64,000 bases of DNA from Eupeodes corollae (GCF_945859685.1 NC_079147.1:308014485-308078484); one strand, 5' to 3'. Positions 46,218-58,383 are shown, counted from the first letter of the stretch. Numbers and translations: made by a program. Notes: a model not told the origin generated them from the letters alone.

Positions 46218-47579
46218 GGTAACTGTGGACTGGACTGTGACTCTGTGGAGTTCGAATGGAAATTAATACGCTTTTTTGGATATTTTTTATAATTTTATGT
46301 GAAATTTACAATTTGTGGGCAGAATGTGCGTGACGTTACGTTACTTGCATTGGAGATTTCTTGGCATAGATAAAACAAACCAAAAAGAAGAAAAAAAAAA
46401 CAAAATTTACCCAAAAGGAGATTCATGTCAGAATAACAAGTTTAAGAATGGAAAATAGACGACTGATGATGGTCTAAGTGGGACCAAAGTACTTTTCGAT
46501 GTTTTAGGCCAATCGTTTCCGTATTTAAAATAAAAAGGACACTTCATGCATCACCTAACCTATACCTAAGCTCCATAGAATTCTAGAAGATTGGTTAATC
46601 TTTCCCTCTTCATGGTTGCCTTAGCCTTGCATGACGAGTAACATGGGGCATAATTATATAAGAAGACCTGCGTTGTTGGGTTTCATGAATAAAATAATCT
46701 TCAACATTTTACGAGAATGTCGGCATAGTGACGGGGTGTTAAGTTTCTTGACATTTTTATCTAAAATTGACTACTTTATTTACGCTAATAAATAACCAAG
46801 AAAATAAATGGAATGAAAAAATATGAATTTATGCATCTTTTGTAGGAAATGTTGAGAACATAATGTTTTAATACAAGTTTAGTATAGTTGAAGTCTGAGA
46901 CAAGTGAGTTTAACTCAATTGAATATATGTGTTTTTAGTCGGATGTGCGCTAACTTTTGAAGAGCACCAACTTGTATGGTAGCAAGTCCAAGAAGTAATT
47001 TGTAACTTCATTCCTGTGCTTACTGTAAATCGGCTGAAATATAGATGGTCTTATCGAATTTAAATGACAATAAAGTATTCTTTTTGAGCCAATAAGTTAT
47101 AGCAGTAATTACAACTCAGTTGACTTAGAAATCGATTACATTTAAATGACTGTTTCGTTTCCAGTTAAATTACTGTTTCAAAAAAAAATTACCTTGAAGT
47201 CAAAATTTCCTGGAACCATTGGCACCAATTTAATTGACAGCCTTATTAAGTAAGAATTGAAGTAAAGATACCTTATTCTCAAAAAATTCTCTGAAAAGGT
47301 TTAGCGTATGAAAATTTAAAAAAAAACGTTTCACAAGTTGTATGCTTTTTTGGTAAAAGTTGTTTACATTATTGGCACAAGCGCAACGCAGATTATAGCA
47401 GAAACAGATTTTTTGAACTTTCATAACTTACCCAAGGCCTCTATTAGATTCTTAATCCAAACTTACGCAACATAGATTTTTTCTTTTGAACATAATCTTT
47501 AATCTAATAAATACTAAGATAAGATTTATAAGCAAATATATGCAAATCAATGTTCACGAGATACCGTTTACCGAACATT

Positions 47580-48215
47580 AATTTCTATAACAATTTGCGT
47601 ATTTTGCGTATATAAAATTTTTGGAGATTTTGTCTGATTTGTATACAAAAAATTACTGAATGTCAAAAACAATATTTTCTGTTAGATAAGATTAGTTTGA
47701 AGCCAATATTTTTAATTTTTGAGAAGATATTAGAATTGAAAGTAAATTTTTACTAAGTTTTTTAGGTTTTTATTTTTTGTAAAAAAACTGTGAATTCTAT
47801 TTTTCTGAAAACTTTATCGAATGTTGAAAATAATATTTTTGATAAAATAAAATTCATTTGAAGCCAATATTTCAATTTTTTTTAAAAGATATTTGAATCG
47901 AAAATCAGTTCTTACCAACTTTAAGTAATGTCTATTTTAGGGTTTATTTTTGAATAAAAACAACTGTCGATTTTTCTCAAAATTTTACCAGATGTCAAAA
48001 ACGTTGAAGATCATTTTTTGTTTGTAAAATATTCGAGGTGGCAAATATTTTGTTTCAGTCTTTGCAAATGTGCAGACGTACGAACGTTCGTACAGACGCA
48101 CGCACAGATATCTTTCCAAAAGCCATGTATTTCGACTCTAGCGACCTTGAAACGTCGAGAAATGTCAAAATTTTCAATTCGCCAAATTGGACCGGTTATG
48201 ATAACTTAATATGGA
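47580..48215 (-). repeat. Family A repeat, copy A9 (diverged)
   Basis: Minus orientation. About two satellite monomers (47,640-47,990) carry AAAAACTGTGAATTC, AGATATTTGAATCGAAAATC and AATATTTCAATTTT landmarks. After a deletion of the central blocks come a CGTACGAACGTTCGTAC tract (48077-48093) and the outer block (CTTGAAACGTCGAGAAATGT, AATTGGAC), ending near 48215 in a worn TAATATGGAAAGTTA. Confidence 0.75.
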
Positions 48216-48299
48216 AAGTTAATATACTTTCGCTTAGTGGGGATATCATCAAAAGATGAAGGAAATAGAATTGTTGACTTATGTAAAAGTTTTGGATTG

Positions 48300-50020
48300 A
48301 TAATCTTGATTGGAAGCACGAAAGAAGTTGAAGTGGAGAATGCCGCACTGGAACCACATTCTAGTTAAAGTCGCAATCAAATTTGACTGTTTCAACAGAA
48401 ACGTTATTACATTAAAAACTCTGCCAAACATATCCAGATGGATGCACAAACTAAAATATACAAGGAACTATTGAATAAGAATTTGTCAGAAACTAAGAAC
48501 AAACTTGGAAATGGCAAACCAATATTTAATTATTGGAAGCCATCATAAAGAAACCAGCGATTCGTTTGACACGTTATAAAAAAAATTTGTATAATATGAA
48601 AGATGTCTGGTTTAATGTCTGGCAAATGTGTTAACACAGTCGTAACAAAATGTTCGGTCGTTTAAAAGTATTCTGAAGAAGTATTTAAAACAGCATGTCT
48701 TGGAAAATGGCATGTAGAATCCACAAAAGAATCCAAAGAACTTTTAAAGCAAAAAAGAATGAGTTTCATAAAAATTTGGGTAAATAAATTCGAAGAAAAA
48801 ATTGGATATCGATCCGAAGTTTAAAGGGTAGTTATTCTCGTATTGTCTGTATTATTGACGTAGAGAATTTTAATAGCTTTTTCGAAATTTGATTAAACCA
48901 ACTACTCGTCTCGTTGAGAAACTCACAGAGGGAACAACAGCAGGACTTTAACATAAGGATGTGGACTCAGCCCAGATTTATTCGCTCTGTTTCTGGACGA
49001 TTTCTTTATTCATTCATTTTTTGATGTTCTGCCAGCAGGAATCTCATATTCCTGAGGATAATATTGTTAACCTAAAATCTTACTGATATTCTCAGAAAGT
49101 CTAAGGCAATGATGATTTTACGAAGAGAAAACTAATAATATTGTTAAACCTGGATTCTACTGATATTCTCAGAAAGTCTAAAGCATTGATAATTTTTCGA
49201 AGAGAAAACGGAGTATAAACCAGGTATGAGACATTCTTTCAATGCGGAGAGGAGTTAGCAGTCATGCGAACGTATCTTCTTCGTGAAATGGTTGTTTTAA
49301 AAGTAAACTCATCACAAAACTGGCCACTGTTACAAATGGGTCGAACAATAGGTACTTGGAAAAACTGCACGGCAGAAACACTAAGTACCAAGTACAAGTT
49401 ACAGCAAACTCTATCTTATGTAATTGAGCAAAGGTTTGGGGATTTTTGAAATCTTAAAATGTACACAAAAATACTAAGTACCACTATAAATTAACCTGGA
49501 AACCGTGCTTTCATCTTTGTTTATAACAAAGCTTAAAATAATTTCTTACCATATACTAAGAATTATGAATGCACTATTAATCAGAGAAATTGCTGAATCA
49601 AAAGATGGATTCAACTAGCAAATTGTTGTAACCATGATTGCTAAAAAATATAAAAAATTTGAAACATTTTACAACTACTTTTGATAGAAATTTGTTGAAT
49701 ATTTGGGATCATCGACAGGATCTTTTACAGTCAGTTCGAATACAATTTACAAGAGAACAATTCAATTTCATAGTAATTATAAGGTCGAAGAAATATCATA
49801 TATTTTTAAAGCAAGAGGAGAACTTCTGGGTGAACTTCGTACCACAAAAAAAATAATATGCTCGCTCTGTTTTATCCATTCGTCTTATCCATTGTTACAG
49901 AAATTAGACAGATTCACTAGCCGACCTGCAAATGTAAGAAATTCCAATGGAATAGAAAACTTAACATTTTCTACAAAATATGTTTTTATAATCGGAAAAA
50001 AAAATCATTTAAGAAATATT
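48300..50020 (+). pseudogene. Non-LTR retrotransposon RT and C-terminus, degraded
   Basis: From N to C: a worn block ending in GLSPDLFALFLDDF (48967-49006), matching the G-x-GLSPLLF-x-LFLDD RT motif; then VLPAGIS and the region of the ADDI box, disturbed by a 77-bp tandem duplication; SESLKAL and IIFRRENG (49170-49213); GEELAVMRTYLLREMV, equivalent to the KYLGV segment; LSTKYKLQQTLSYVIEQRFG (49381-49440), equivalent to the LSTKYKIF-x-x-V-x-x-x-x-x-YG-QVWG segment; then after a gap IFKARGELLGELR and CSLCFIH (49799-49880), the usual C-terminal zinc-binding region. Stops and frame changes throughout; not functional. Confidence 0.75.
49061..49213. repeat. 77-bp tandem duplication inside the RT pseudogene
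   Basis: ATATTGTTAA..CTGATATTCTCAGAAAGTCT..CGAAGAGAAAAC occurs twice, starting at 49061 and 49138. Copies differ at several positions. The period is not a multiple of three, so it also shifts the RT frame. Confidence 0.9.
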
Positions 50021-51599
50021 TAAAAATATTTCCTAGTAAAATATTTGAAACATTTTATGAAAATTATCAAAATAATTGATAAACAAACAAATCTTAGTTC
50101 AACTAAGTAAACTTGAAAACTTGTTAACAAATTATGGTAATTAAAGGAATTTGGATATAATTTAGATTTAAATTTTAATAATAATTTGCAAGTGATAACC
50201 TAAAAGAGGTAAAATTGAAGTCACATACGTTCTCTTATGGCTTTAAAAAATGTATAAGTATTTAACTATTGTACGAATTAAATTAAGTGATGTTAATTTT
50301 ATATATATTCTAGAATTCCCAACTCCCCATTCGCAATACAGATATTTCTACTAATTTTTGTAAACAAGTATCACCGATAAACGAGATTTCTTGAGAAAAA
50401 AAAAACCTGTAACAAATACGATCTAAAACATTTTTAATGTAATTTTCTCTTAATTTCAAGAACTACAAAATCTTTAGACTTCACATGACGTCTTCTATGT
50501 TATCATGGTAACAAAATCAGATTAAGTATTGTTCAACATAAATCTCTGCACGCCTTCAATATCATTAACACCCATATACCATTTCTTTTCTAACTAACGA
50601 AACATAATGTGACAAGAAATAATATCTTCCGGATATTTATCAGAACCTCCATAATCGTATAAGAATAAGCCAAAAGAATATCTCTTCCTTAAATTCCATT
50701 ATCCACAGATAATGTCCAGAAAAAAAATATATTATCACTTTTTTTGTGCGTACCTCTACATACTCGAAGATGTTTCCCTTACAAAATGAATCTATACAAA
50801 AAGTCTAATCATCTGAACTCAAACAATGTGTATAAAGGAACTAGGATTACGCCCATTTCTTGGGAAAAACATGACACATCATTTTTTGAATTGCCTACAC
50901 CCAAAACCACCTCCTGCACCTATAACGAAACTTCTTTTAATCTGAATCCAATAAGTGAAAAGAATTTAATTGAATTTACTTCTATTCACCTGAATATTAC
51001 TCTAATGTATCGAAATCGAAGACACATTAAAGAAGGTGGGCTATGGCACAGAGCTCTCATAAATTACCTCGTTCCCTCTCTTATAAACGAGCAAAACCCT
51101 CCTCAGAGTGCCCAGACACTCTAATCCCCAATTTACTTTCTTAATACCATTCACACCATTCATCCTTGCAATCCATTACGAAAATTCCAACCATGTGTCA
51201 ACTCCAATAACCAGAATCTTAGAGTTACATTCAATAACTTTGATGCCGTCGTCGACGTTCGTCCTCTTCGGTCGTCGTCTTGGTCTTCGAAGTCGTTTTC
51301 GTCGTCGTCGTCGTCGTCTCAGTCGACCATACGAGGACATCGTCAATCAGAATTAAACTCAAAAACATACAAAAAATAAACAAAGCTCAACCTAAACCAA
51401 AAGCCAAATAATATTATTGAATTGACAACCATATACGCAAAAGCTCAGGGTCCACCTATGCGGGGATTATGAAGGCCACTTAGTTTTTTTTTTGTCAGGG
51501 CCCAGTACTAACAATTCAAAAGCTTAATGTTGTCATAGATTTTGTATGACAGAGTTAGTCCTTTTTTGTACCAGAATACAAGTTTCAGAGGTACTAATA
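50021..51599. other. No gene recognised
   Basis: AT-rich to about 50,700, then slightly richer. The 126-codon open frame at 50744-51124 has ordinary-looking composition (MCVPLHTRRCFPYKMNL at its start) but no motif, and nothing around it supports a gene. Confidence 0.4.
51247..51325 (+). repeat. CGT/GTC trinucleotide-rich tract
   Basis: Imperfect GTCGTC repeats, longest near 51301-51319. Arg-rich open frames through it are artefacts. Confidence 0.75.
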
Positions 51600-52720
51600 A
51601 CTGCAGAGATTTTTTTCAAGTCGCACACTAAGAATGTGCAATGTCTAACTTAAATCTTTTTTCGAAATGAAAACTTATAAACCTGAATGGAGTGCCAATA
51701 CCAAAATAGAAAGTAATTTTCCGAATGCCAAGTTACAGACGTTGTTTTAAGTGTTGAATTGCTTTGATTTTTTTTAGCTGAACAACAAGAATGTGGAATG
51801 TTTCACCCAACTCATGTCTTTATTTTTAAGGCTTTTATGTTAACGTCTACAGTATTACCTGAATTGACTGCCAACACCGTAATAGGAGGTAGTTTTTTAA
51901 ATTTCAAGTTAGAACGTTTGGTCAAGTACAGAGATTCTTTTTTTTAGCAAAACATCAAGAATGTGGAGTTTTTCAACCAACAACAAGCCAAAATTCAACG
52001 ATACAACCTTCAATGGGTGCCAATAGCACAAATTGAAAGATTTAAAAATAGTGTTAGGCTTAGATTTTCTGTTTTCCTAGCTAAACATCAGGGATGTAAA
52101 ATGCTTCACTAAACGCTGTTTTTATATTGGTATTTCCTGAAATGAGTACCAATACCATTTTTTCCAATTAAGAGTCTTAGATGTAGTGTTATGTATTGAT
52201 ATTGTTTTTTTAGGCTAACTTCAAGACTGTTTCACCCAACTTTGGTTTGGATGTTTAAAACTTTACTTTATGAGTAATGTAATCTGGTACCTCCGGAGTT
52301 TCCTGAAATTAGTTCTTGTACAAACAGGAGATAATTTTCTAAATTTCAAAATTTCGACGTTATGTCAAAATAGAGAGCTTTTTTTTAAAACATCGAGAAT
52401 GTGAAATGTTTTATCCAACTAAGATTCTATTATTCAAAATTTTCAGACTAAAAAATTGGCTAATATTTTTAATTTTAATTTTAAAACGTTTTATGCCAAA
52501 CATTGAAATTGTTTTTTTTTTTCAGAGAAACATCAAGAATGTGAAATGTTTAAACCAACTTACTGGCACCTTCTAAAATGAGTGATAATACCAAAGTAGG
52601 AGGAAGTTCTTCAAGCAGTAGAAGGTATTTCTTTGAAAATAGTGCCTTGCATAGAGATTGGGTTTTTTTGCAGCCGCACATCAAGAATGTTAATTGGTTC
52701 TTAACTAACGCTGTTCCTTA
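51600..52720. repeat. Degenerate satellite array, monomer about 150 bp
   Basis: The motif AACATCAAGAATGTGGAATG, usually preceded by a T-run plus AGC and followed by TTTCACCCAACT, recurs with its AGAATGT core at 51631, 51788, 51958, 52091, 52224, 52396, 52536 and 52684. Spacings are 157, 170, 133, 133, 172, 140 and 148 bp. A second landmark, GAGTGCCAATACCAAAATAG-like, lies about midway. Monomers are diverged in length and sequence, so the array is old. A single copy of GCCGCACATCAAGAATGT at 23457-23474 matches 52673-52690 exactly. Confidence 0.85.
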
Positions 52721-52983
52721 CTCTCATTTTGATATTCAAGACTCTTACACCGCTTTGTGCGCCAATATCTCTTCTTTAAACCTTCAGCATCTCCAACCAT
52801 GAAAGTACTCAAACATATAGATTTTTCATTTCAGATTTTGGGCCTTTCTGAAATACGAACTCCAACCCTGGATAAAAGCTGCCGAATGGACAGACAATTT
52901 ATACGCGCTTTGGCTATATTGCGTTGGCCGAATCCAAATCCAGTAGCAAAGCCAAGTGGCTGGGGGTGCTTTGGACAGGCGGG

Positions 52984-53003
52984 CGGCAGCAGCAGCAGCA
53001 GCG
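52984..53003 (+). repeat. CAG microsatellite
   Basis: Six CAG/AGC units in perfect tandem; encodes a Ser run in one frame. Confidence 0.8.
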
Positions 53004-53524
53004 ATTGTCAGTGCAGAGACATGGTGGGTGCAGGGGAAAGGAGGCTTTAGCCTGTTACGAGTGCAACCACTAAAGTAGATTAAATTCTATTTATACTCTA
53101 ATGGCTTACATTCGGGTTAAGAGTCTCACGACTCGCAGGACTGGCTGGCAGCTCGATTGGTGGAACTGACTATATGTCACCCACTCGTAGTTTGGCCAAG
53201 TATCCAAATTCAATCCCCTTGCCTTTGCCTTGGCCTGCCATGCAACGTGGCCGGCCGGGCCGGTTCTGTATTATGTATGTTTGCTGTTCGTATAGAGATC
53301 TGATGTGTGCTTATGGTAGGCCACTTGACGCTGAGCTGGCAGGGTTGAGGTTAGACCGTGCGTCGAGTCGAGGGTTGACGGCGGGTGGACGTGTCAGCGG
53401 CGGTGGAACGAGGCCCGATTCCCATATTATCATAAAAAGCATAATCATTGAATTTATTGCAGTTGTTCTGCGTTTTGCGTTTGCTGTTTGCTGTTAGGCT
53501 GGTTTTTTGTATACACGCTGCCGA

Positions 53525-53560
53525 TGTTGCTGTTGTTGTTGTTGTTGATGTTGCTGTTGG
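53525..53560 (+). repeat. TTG/TGC microsatellite
   Basis: TTGCTG and TTG repeats; encodes a Thr/Ala run in a minus-strand open frame, which is an artefact. Confidence 0.8.
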
Positions 53561-55089
53561 GCACATTTATGGCTCGACCACAATAAATTAATTAATTTAT
53601 TTTATTTCTGTTTGAAACAGAACAACCAACTGCAAATACGCGTACGCACGAACACAAGCGGTCTGGTTGTTTTTTTTATTTTTTTAAGAGTGTGGTTTTT
53701 ATTCAATTTTTTGTTGCATGTTTCTAGACTTTTTTTGAAAAAAAAATAATTTTTTTTTTTTTATTTTTGAGTCTCGTTAGCAAGTTTATTAAAAATTATC
53801 ATCGCATCGTGGGGACTGAGGATGCACGTAGAGGGTGCATGCTGTTGTGTTGTGTGTGATTGCACTTGAGTATTATTTATTAAACAAATGAATTTTAAAT
53901 GGTAGGTATATTACTTTTTTTATAAATTGTATTTGTTGCTGTTTTTTGAAGAGCCAGATGCACTTGTCAGATGAGCTGACAATCGTTAGTTTTGTGTTGT
54001 GGCATATTATTTGCTGTGTGGCTAAAATGGTGAATGCGGTATAAGGCGGTGGTCATTTTCTAAAGTGGATTTCATACCTACCTACGAGTACATGATGTTA
54101 TAGAGGGGTGGGCGTTTATGGCGTATTGAGTACAACGGCCGGCAGGCCGTATAAATGTTGATTGAATTGAATCTCATTGTTAGGCTCTTGAAATTAACGA
54201 CTGTTGGTTATATGGTTTTGGTTATGTGATGTGACAATGACGACTACCAGAGAAATACTGATTGCATTTGAAATTTGAATATAGTATAACGTTTGTGTCA
54301 AATTTAATTGAAACATCTCGAAATGAAGAGGCTTTCCATGTGCATGAGTACGAGTATACTTTTAAAAATACATTAGGTACTATAATTTTAAAGTTATTTC
54401 TGGAAATTGGTCAACAGGGTTTTTCTTTGAGTTTTAAGAGCTGCGAAATGATGTGAAATTAATAACACATGTTGAATATTTTCGAGCAAATATGCATCCT
54501 GAAGAACCAAGAATGTGCATTGGGAAATGTCATTTTCTTTAAATTAGGAATTTCGAGAATTTTGATGGGGAAATATTAATGTTTGCTTTGAATTTTAATG
54601 ACACTACTCTTGAATATAGTACAAAACTATCAGAATGTTCTTATATCAAAAAGAACAAAAATGTATACGACTTTTTCAAACGTATATTTATCATAAATCC
54701 GGAAGAGTTGAGAAATTAAGCTAAATATGATTTTAGTGATTTTAGCGACAAGAACAAAGATGTGATAATTGAAGGAATTCTATAAGACTTTTTAATGAAA
54801 ATGTGCAGCTATTTCTGTACTATTGAACTGAATTTAATTTACTACAATTGAGTTCGGAGGACTATAATGGCCAATTTCTTCACAGAGTCCTAACGTAAAA
54901 GATATCGGTATCAAATCAATTCTTTATGCAAGTACTAGGTATACTATATTAATTTGCAATCAAGTATTTAGGACTCTGTATTTTATGGTATCGAAAGGGC
55001 GTTGGCTTAGAGTGTTGACATAAAAAGCAGTGCAATGTTTTAATTTTTAGTCGTTGCAGTTCCACATCCGTAGAAGAAAGACTTAAGAG

Positions 55090-55960
55090 TGAGTGTGAAA
55101 GCGAATACAAAAAGCTGAGAATACTATCTTCAGTGAAAAAATTTAATAGATTAAAAGTTGCAGATTTTTAATACAAATGGGAAAGAGTGTTGGAGATAAA
55201 ACAGAGCCCTCGGGCGCACCAGCATTTATTTTGTTGTTGTTACTACTTGTATGTACCGTTTCGAAAGGTAATTACAAATCCAATTAAAGACCGAATGCGC
55301 TCATTTTTAAAAAGGACATGATGCCTAACCCTATCACATGCGTTAAAAATAATAAGTGCAATAATCTTACTTTTACTAAAATGATGTTAAGATGAAACCA
55401 TGAGATCATGAGTGGATCTATTGGTAAGAGAGCCGTATTGCTGGTGATTAAGAAAGTTTCGATCTTCGAGATATTTTATGAGCTGATAGTTAATCAGCGT
55501 TTTCAGCACCATGGAAAGAAAGGACGCAAGTTCAATCGGTCGATAATTATACGGTGAGGAGGATTCGCCTATTTTGAGGATGGGCTGAACAAATGCTGTT
55601 TTACATTTACTTGGAACGTGACCTGAGGAATGGTATAGATGAAAAAGCTTACGCAGTGGTTTTGAAAGCGTTGAAGAACAGTTTTTTAGAACAAGACCAA
55701 GGACCAGCGGATTTATTTATGGTGGGATTTTTTAAAGTCTCTCGCCACAATACGGGGGCGAAAAAAGATTGATCCTATAGAACCACTAATGCGCTCAAGA
55801 ACAAGTGGAGTCATACCACTCCCTGACAATGTTGAACTGACCACAAACTATGTAGAAAAGCAGTCAATGAATGACTGCCTTTGCAACATTGTCGTAATTT
55901 TTGGTCATGCATGTCTGTGGTATATAAGTGTTCTTTTCAGGCTTACCTGATTTTTTTTTT
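55090..55960 (-). pseudogene. Jockey-like non-LTR retrotransposon RT, copy 2 of a two-copy family
   Basis: On the minus strand, N to C: HVPSKCKTAFVQPI then LKIGESSSPYNYRPI (about 55540-55620); LSMVLKTLINYQLIKYLED (55460-55520); a block with QYGSLTNRSTHDLMVS (55400-55450); worn FNACDRVRHH-like residues at the catalytic motif (55330-55350); and AGAPEGSVLSPTLFPICIKN (55169-55228), the GVPQGS-x-LSP box. The palm ADD box and everything after it are missing. Block order and wording match the copy at 28275-29390, so this is the same family. The N-terminal side extends weakly to about 55,960. Confidence 0.82.
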
Positions 55961-56639
55961 GATTTTCCTCAGTTGGATTTTATCATCAAATGTTATAACG
56001 AAGTCAATTTAAAATTGAAAAAATCTAAAGAAATGTACAATAAATATTAAAATAACATTTGATATGCCAATTCAGCCATTTTTACCAGTCTAAAACCTAC
56101 ATATGTATGTCTTAGTTTCTAGCACTTGTTATTTGACCTTCCAGATTTCTCAAGCGTATATGAGCCAAGATTTGACATTTTTTTGCAGAAACTTAAATCT
56201 TTTTTTGATTCATTGCGCAGAGTAATATTCCGCGAAGTGTTTATATATAAAAATTGATGCATTTCGTCATGTTTAAAAAGCGTTTTAGGACAGAAATCAT
56301 AATTCTAAAGCATTTTATTGTTTTTGTGGATCACCAACCAATACTTGCTAAGCAAATTTAATCCTTGAAAGCAGTGTAACATCAAAATTATAGAATTTTA
56401 ATATGGGGTTCTCATTCGAGCTGTTTCCAATAAATCGAACAGTATGATGTCAATGTTAGGTTGAATATTTGCGTCTCATGCTTTTCAAACTGCCAGTTTC
56501 TTAGCATAAGCGAATGAGTTTACATAGATCTATACAAATTTATCATGAGGCATTTAGTCCTAAGGAAGATGCCAGTTGTCAGGAACACTCATGGTAATAA
56601 AGTTGATACCAAATAGATCTAGTAACAAATTTATGGTTA

Positions 56640-56830
56640 AGTGCACTGTATGATAAGTTAAGTCGTCTTGTTGAAATCAAATATTCATCAACAATCATTT
56701 AGCTTCATAGCGCTAGCCATTCATAGTAACAACAGCTTCTTTCCCATTTTAGAAGAAATAAGGACCTATGATGTTGCCAGTATGTATACTGCACCAAACA
56801 ACCAATTTCAATGGATGCAATATTATTTCA
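56640..56830 (-). pseudogene. DUF4817-type transposase, central fragment
   Basis: On the minus strand: a VWC-like block, NIIGPYFF, then NGKEAVVTMNG, equivalent to the VWCGFWAGGIIGPYFF and VTVNG-RY segment of the family. Frame changes are present. It lies just downstream on the same strand of the larger copy at 57065-58615 but repeats a segment already present there, so it is a separate copy. Confidence 0.6.
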
Positions 56831-57666
56831 TTATGGCTTGAGCTTTGCTTTATTGAATAGAAATATCATTGTTGAGCGTTAGACTGAATGGAGTTCTTTT
56901 GAACTTCAAACAGATTTATTGTTTTTAAGAAAATTATTTTCACAGCGGGGTAGTTTTGTTCTAATACTAAGCAATTCATAATAAAAATTTCAAAATTAAC
57001 TGTTACAACAGTAATCGAAAATTCTCCATCTGTTAAAAAATACACTTTAGTTGGTTCTTTCTATTAAAGGGTGGTTAAATTTAATGGCCCGATGTTGATT
57101 TTCAATAAAACACAAATTATTTATTAAATTATTGACATCGCCTTCACGTGACATAACAGTGCTATTAAATTTGTCAAGCAAAAGAGCCGTTGTTTCATTA
57201 GCTGTGCAAATGGCTGAGCAAATGGCACCGTTCTATTGAAACCACATATCGTTCATATCCATATATTCGGATTCAGGCCATAAAAAGTTCGTTATTATCT
57301 CACGATAGTGAACATCATTCACACTAACTACCTGATCGTCTTCATTTCGAAAAAAATACGTCAAGATGATGGCACCAGTTAAACCACATCAAAGAGTCAC
57401 TCTTTGTAGGTACAATGATTTTTGGCATTCACTCTTGGATTATCATTCACCCAAATGTGGCAATTCTGCTAATTGACGGATGCACTGTGGTAAAAATATA
57501 TTTTTCTTCTAAAACCACCATTCTGACCATTGACGACGTTTGAAATGCTCAAAAGGCTTTAGTTCTTAAGTGAGTTGCACCTTGTAAGCGTGTAAGAGCA
57601 AGTCTTTGTGCATAATGTTCATCAACAACGAGCGTGAGAGGTGCAATTATAAGGCACTACGACGTG

Positions 57667-58383
57667 CACTGGGACAGAATGGCCCTATCGGTGAAATTAA
57701 ATCAGAAAATAGAGCTAGGAACCTAGAAATTTCTGGAAATGTTTATATCTTTTGGCATTTTTGAGCCCAACACTGACCACGACCACATTTTTTTACTTAA
57801 AAAAACACCTATTATTTCCAGTCTATGAATGAAATCAATCAATATTTGTAATTTCTGCAGAAATTTAAAAATTTTGAAAGAAAATTCTTGCAGTATTACC
57901 ATCATAGAGTTCCTGAAGGAGGGGTTTTGGTTTATCTATGATCAAACCACAACAATCTTTTTGTAATAATATTTTAATTTTCTGCAACAATACTCTTGTC
58001 GTTTTCTCGAGCTTGCCATTTCTTAAGAGGTAATTTGTAGGATAAGAGCAGTAATTTTGCTTGAAATTTTGTCCATCCATGAAGAAAAAATCCGAAGAAT
58101 CTGTAGCTTTATGGCCATAGAAGTCTTGTTTGTAGGAGCTGTGTCCTTGCAAAAAACACAGGTTTTTGATTTCGATTGATGTTAGTACATCAATAACTTC
58201 CTTCTGCGATTCCAAAAAACGGTTTGTGGTGAGATTTAGCAGGGACTGTACAGTAACTCTACTAATGTTTCGCTAACTCTTATGCATTCGGGAGATGGAT
58301 TGCATTTTTTTTACAGCTTGTAATATCATTATTATAAAATTGTATTGATTGTACCAATAAGGCCATTTTGCCCCATTGTGCTG
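57667..58383. mobile_element. Unclassified 717-bp inverted-repeat element nested in a transposase
   Basis: The left end reads CACTGGGACAGAATGGCC and the right end, inward from 58380, CACAATGGGGCAAAATGGCC. Allowing a 2-base gap, about 24 of the next 31 positions match, through a TATYGGT segment. CGTG occurs at 57663-57666 and again at 58384-58387, and removing the element with one CGTG restores the host transposase frame, which supports a 4-bp duplication. The exact right edge (58380 or 58383) is uncertain. CAC ends with a 4-bp duplication resemble the Chapaev/CMC group, but that is a guess. It contains a 116-codon frame of unknown type. Confidence 0.75.
57865..58215 (-). CDS. Unrecognised 116-codon open frame inside the nested element
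   Basis: Starts MESQKEVIDVLTSIEIKN, contains CFLQGHSSYKQDFYGH, FFMDGQNFKQNYCSYPTNY and LLQKDCCGLIIDKPKPLLQE, and ends ARIFFQNF. Four Cys and two His are present but no standard zinc pattern is clear. An upstream frame with LNLTTNRFLESQ joins it without a stop. I do not know the family. Because it fills much of the nested element it may be a fragment of that element's transposase or captured sequence. It could equally be chance: the rest of the element is closed. Confidence 0.3.
   Translation of the reverse strand: MESQKEVIDVLTSIEIKNLCFLQGHSSYKQDFYGHKATDSSDFFFMDGQNFKQNYCSYPTNYLLRNGKLEKTTRVLLQKIKILLQKDCCGLIIDKPKPLLQELYDGNTARIFFQNF

Larger units (their letters stand above)
44061..47579. other. 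No gene recognised; balanced-composition island at 45.0-46.3 kb
   Basis: About 3.5 kb. The part from 45,000 to 46,300 is markedly less AT-rich, with long open frames on both strands (for example 45125-45436 minus and 45872-46174 plus). They overlap each other, share no domain motif and include compositionally biased segments, so none is called. Splice-like sequences exist but no pair is convincing. The remaining parts are AT-rich and featureless. Confidence 0.4.
52721..55089. other. No gene recognised; balanced-composition island with microsatellites
   Basis: From 52,800 to 54,200 the sequence is less AT-rich and includes GGCCGGCCGGGCCGG at 53250-53264. Open frames at 52757-53050 and 53174-53497 contain simple-repeat segments and no domain. 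This looks like non-transposon host DNA, perhaps regulatory, but nothing proves it. After 54,200 it becomes AT-rich and featureless. Confidence 0.4.

Noticed and set aside
51600..52720. CRISPR array
   Set aside because: Repeats are diverged 133-172 bp monomers without short uniform spacers, in an insect genome; this is a satellite.
53174..53497. 107-codon plus-strand frame in GC-rich sequence
   Set aside because: Composition-driven; a minus-strand frame through the TTG repeat overlaps it and there is no domain.
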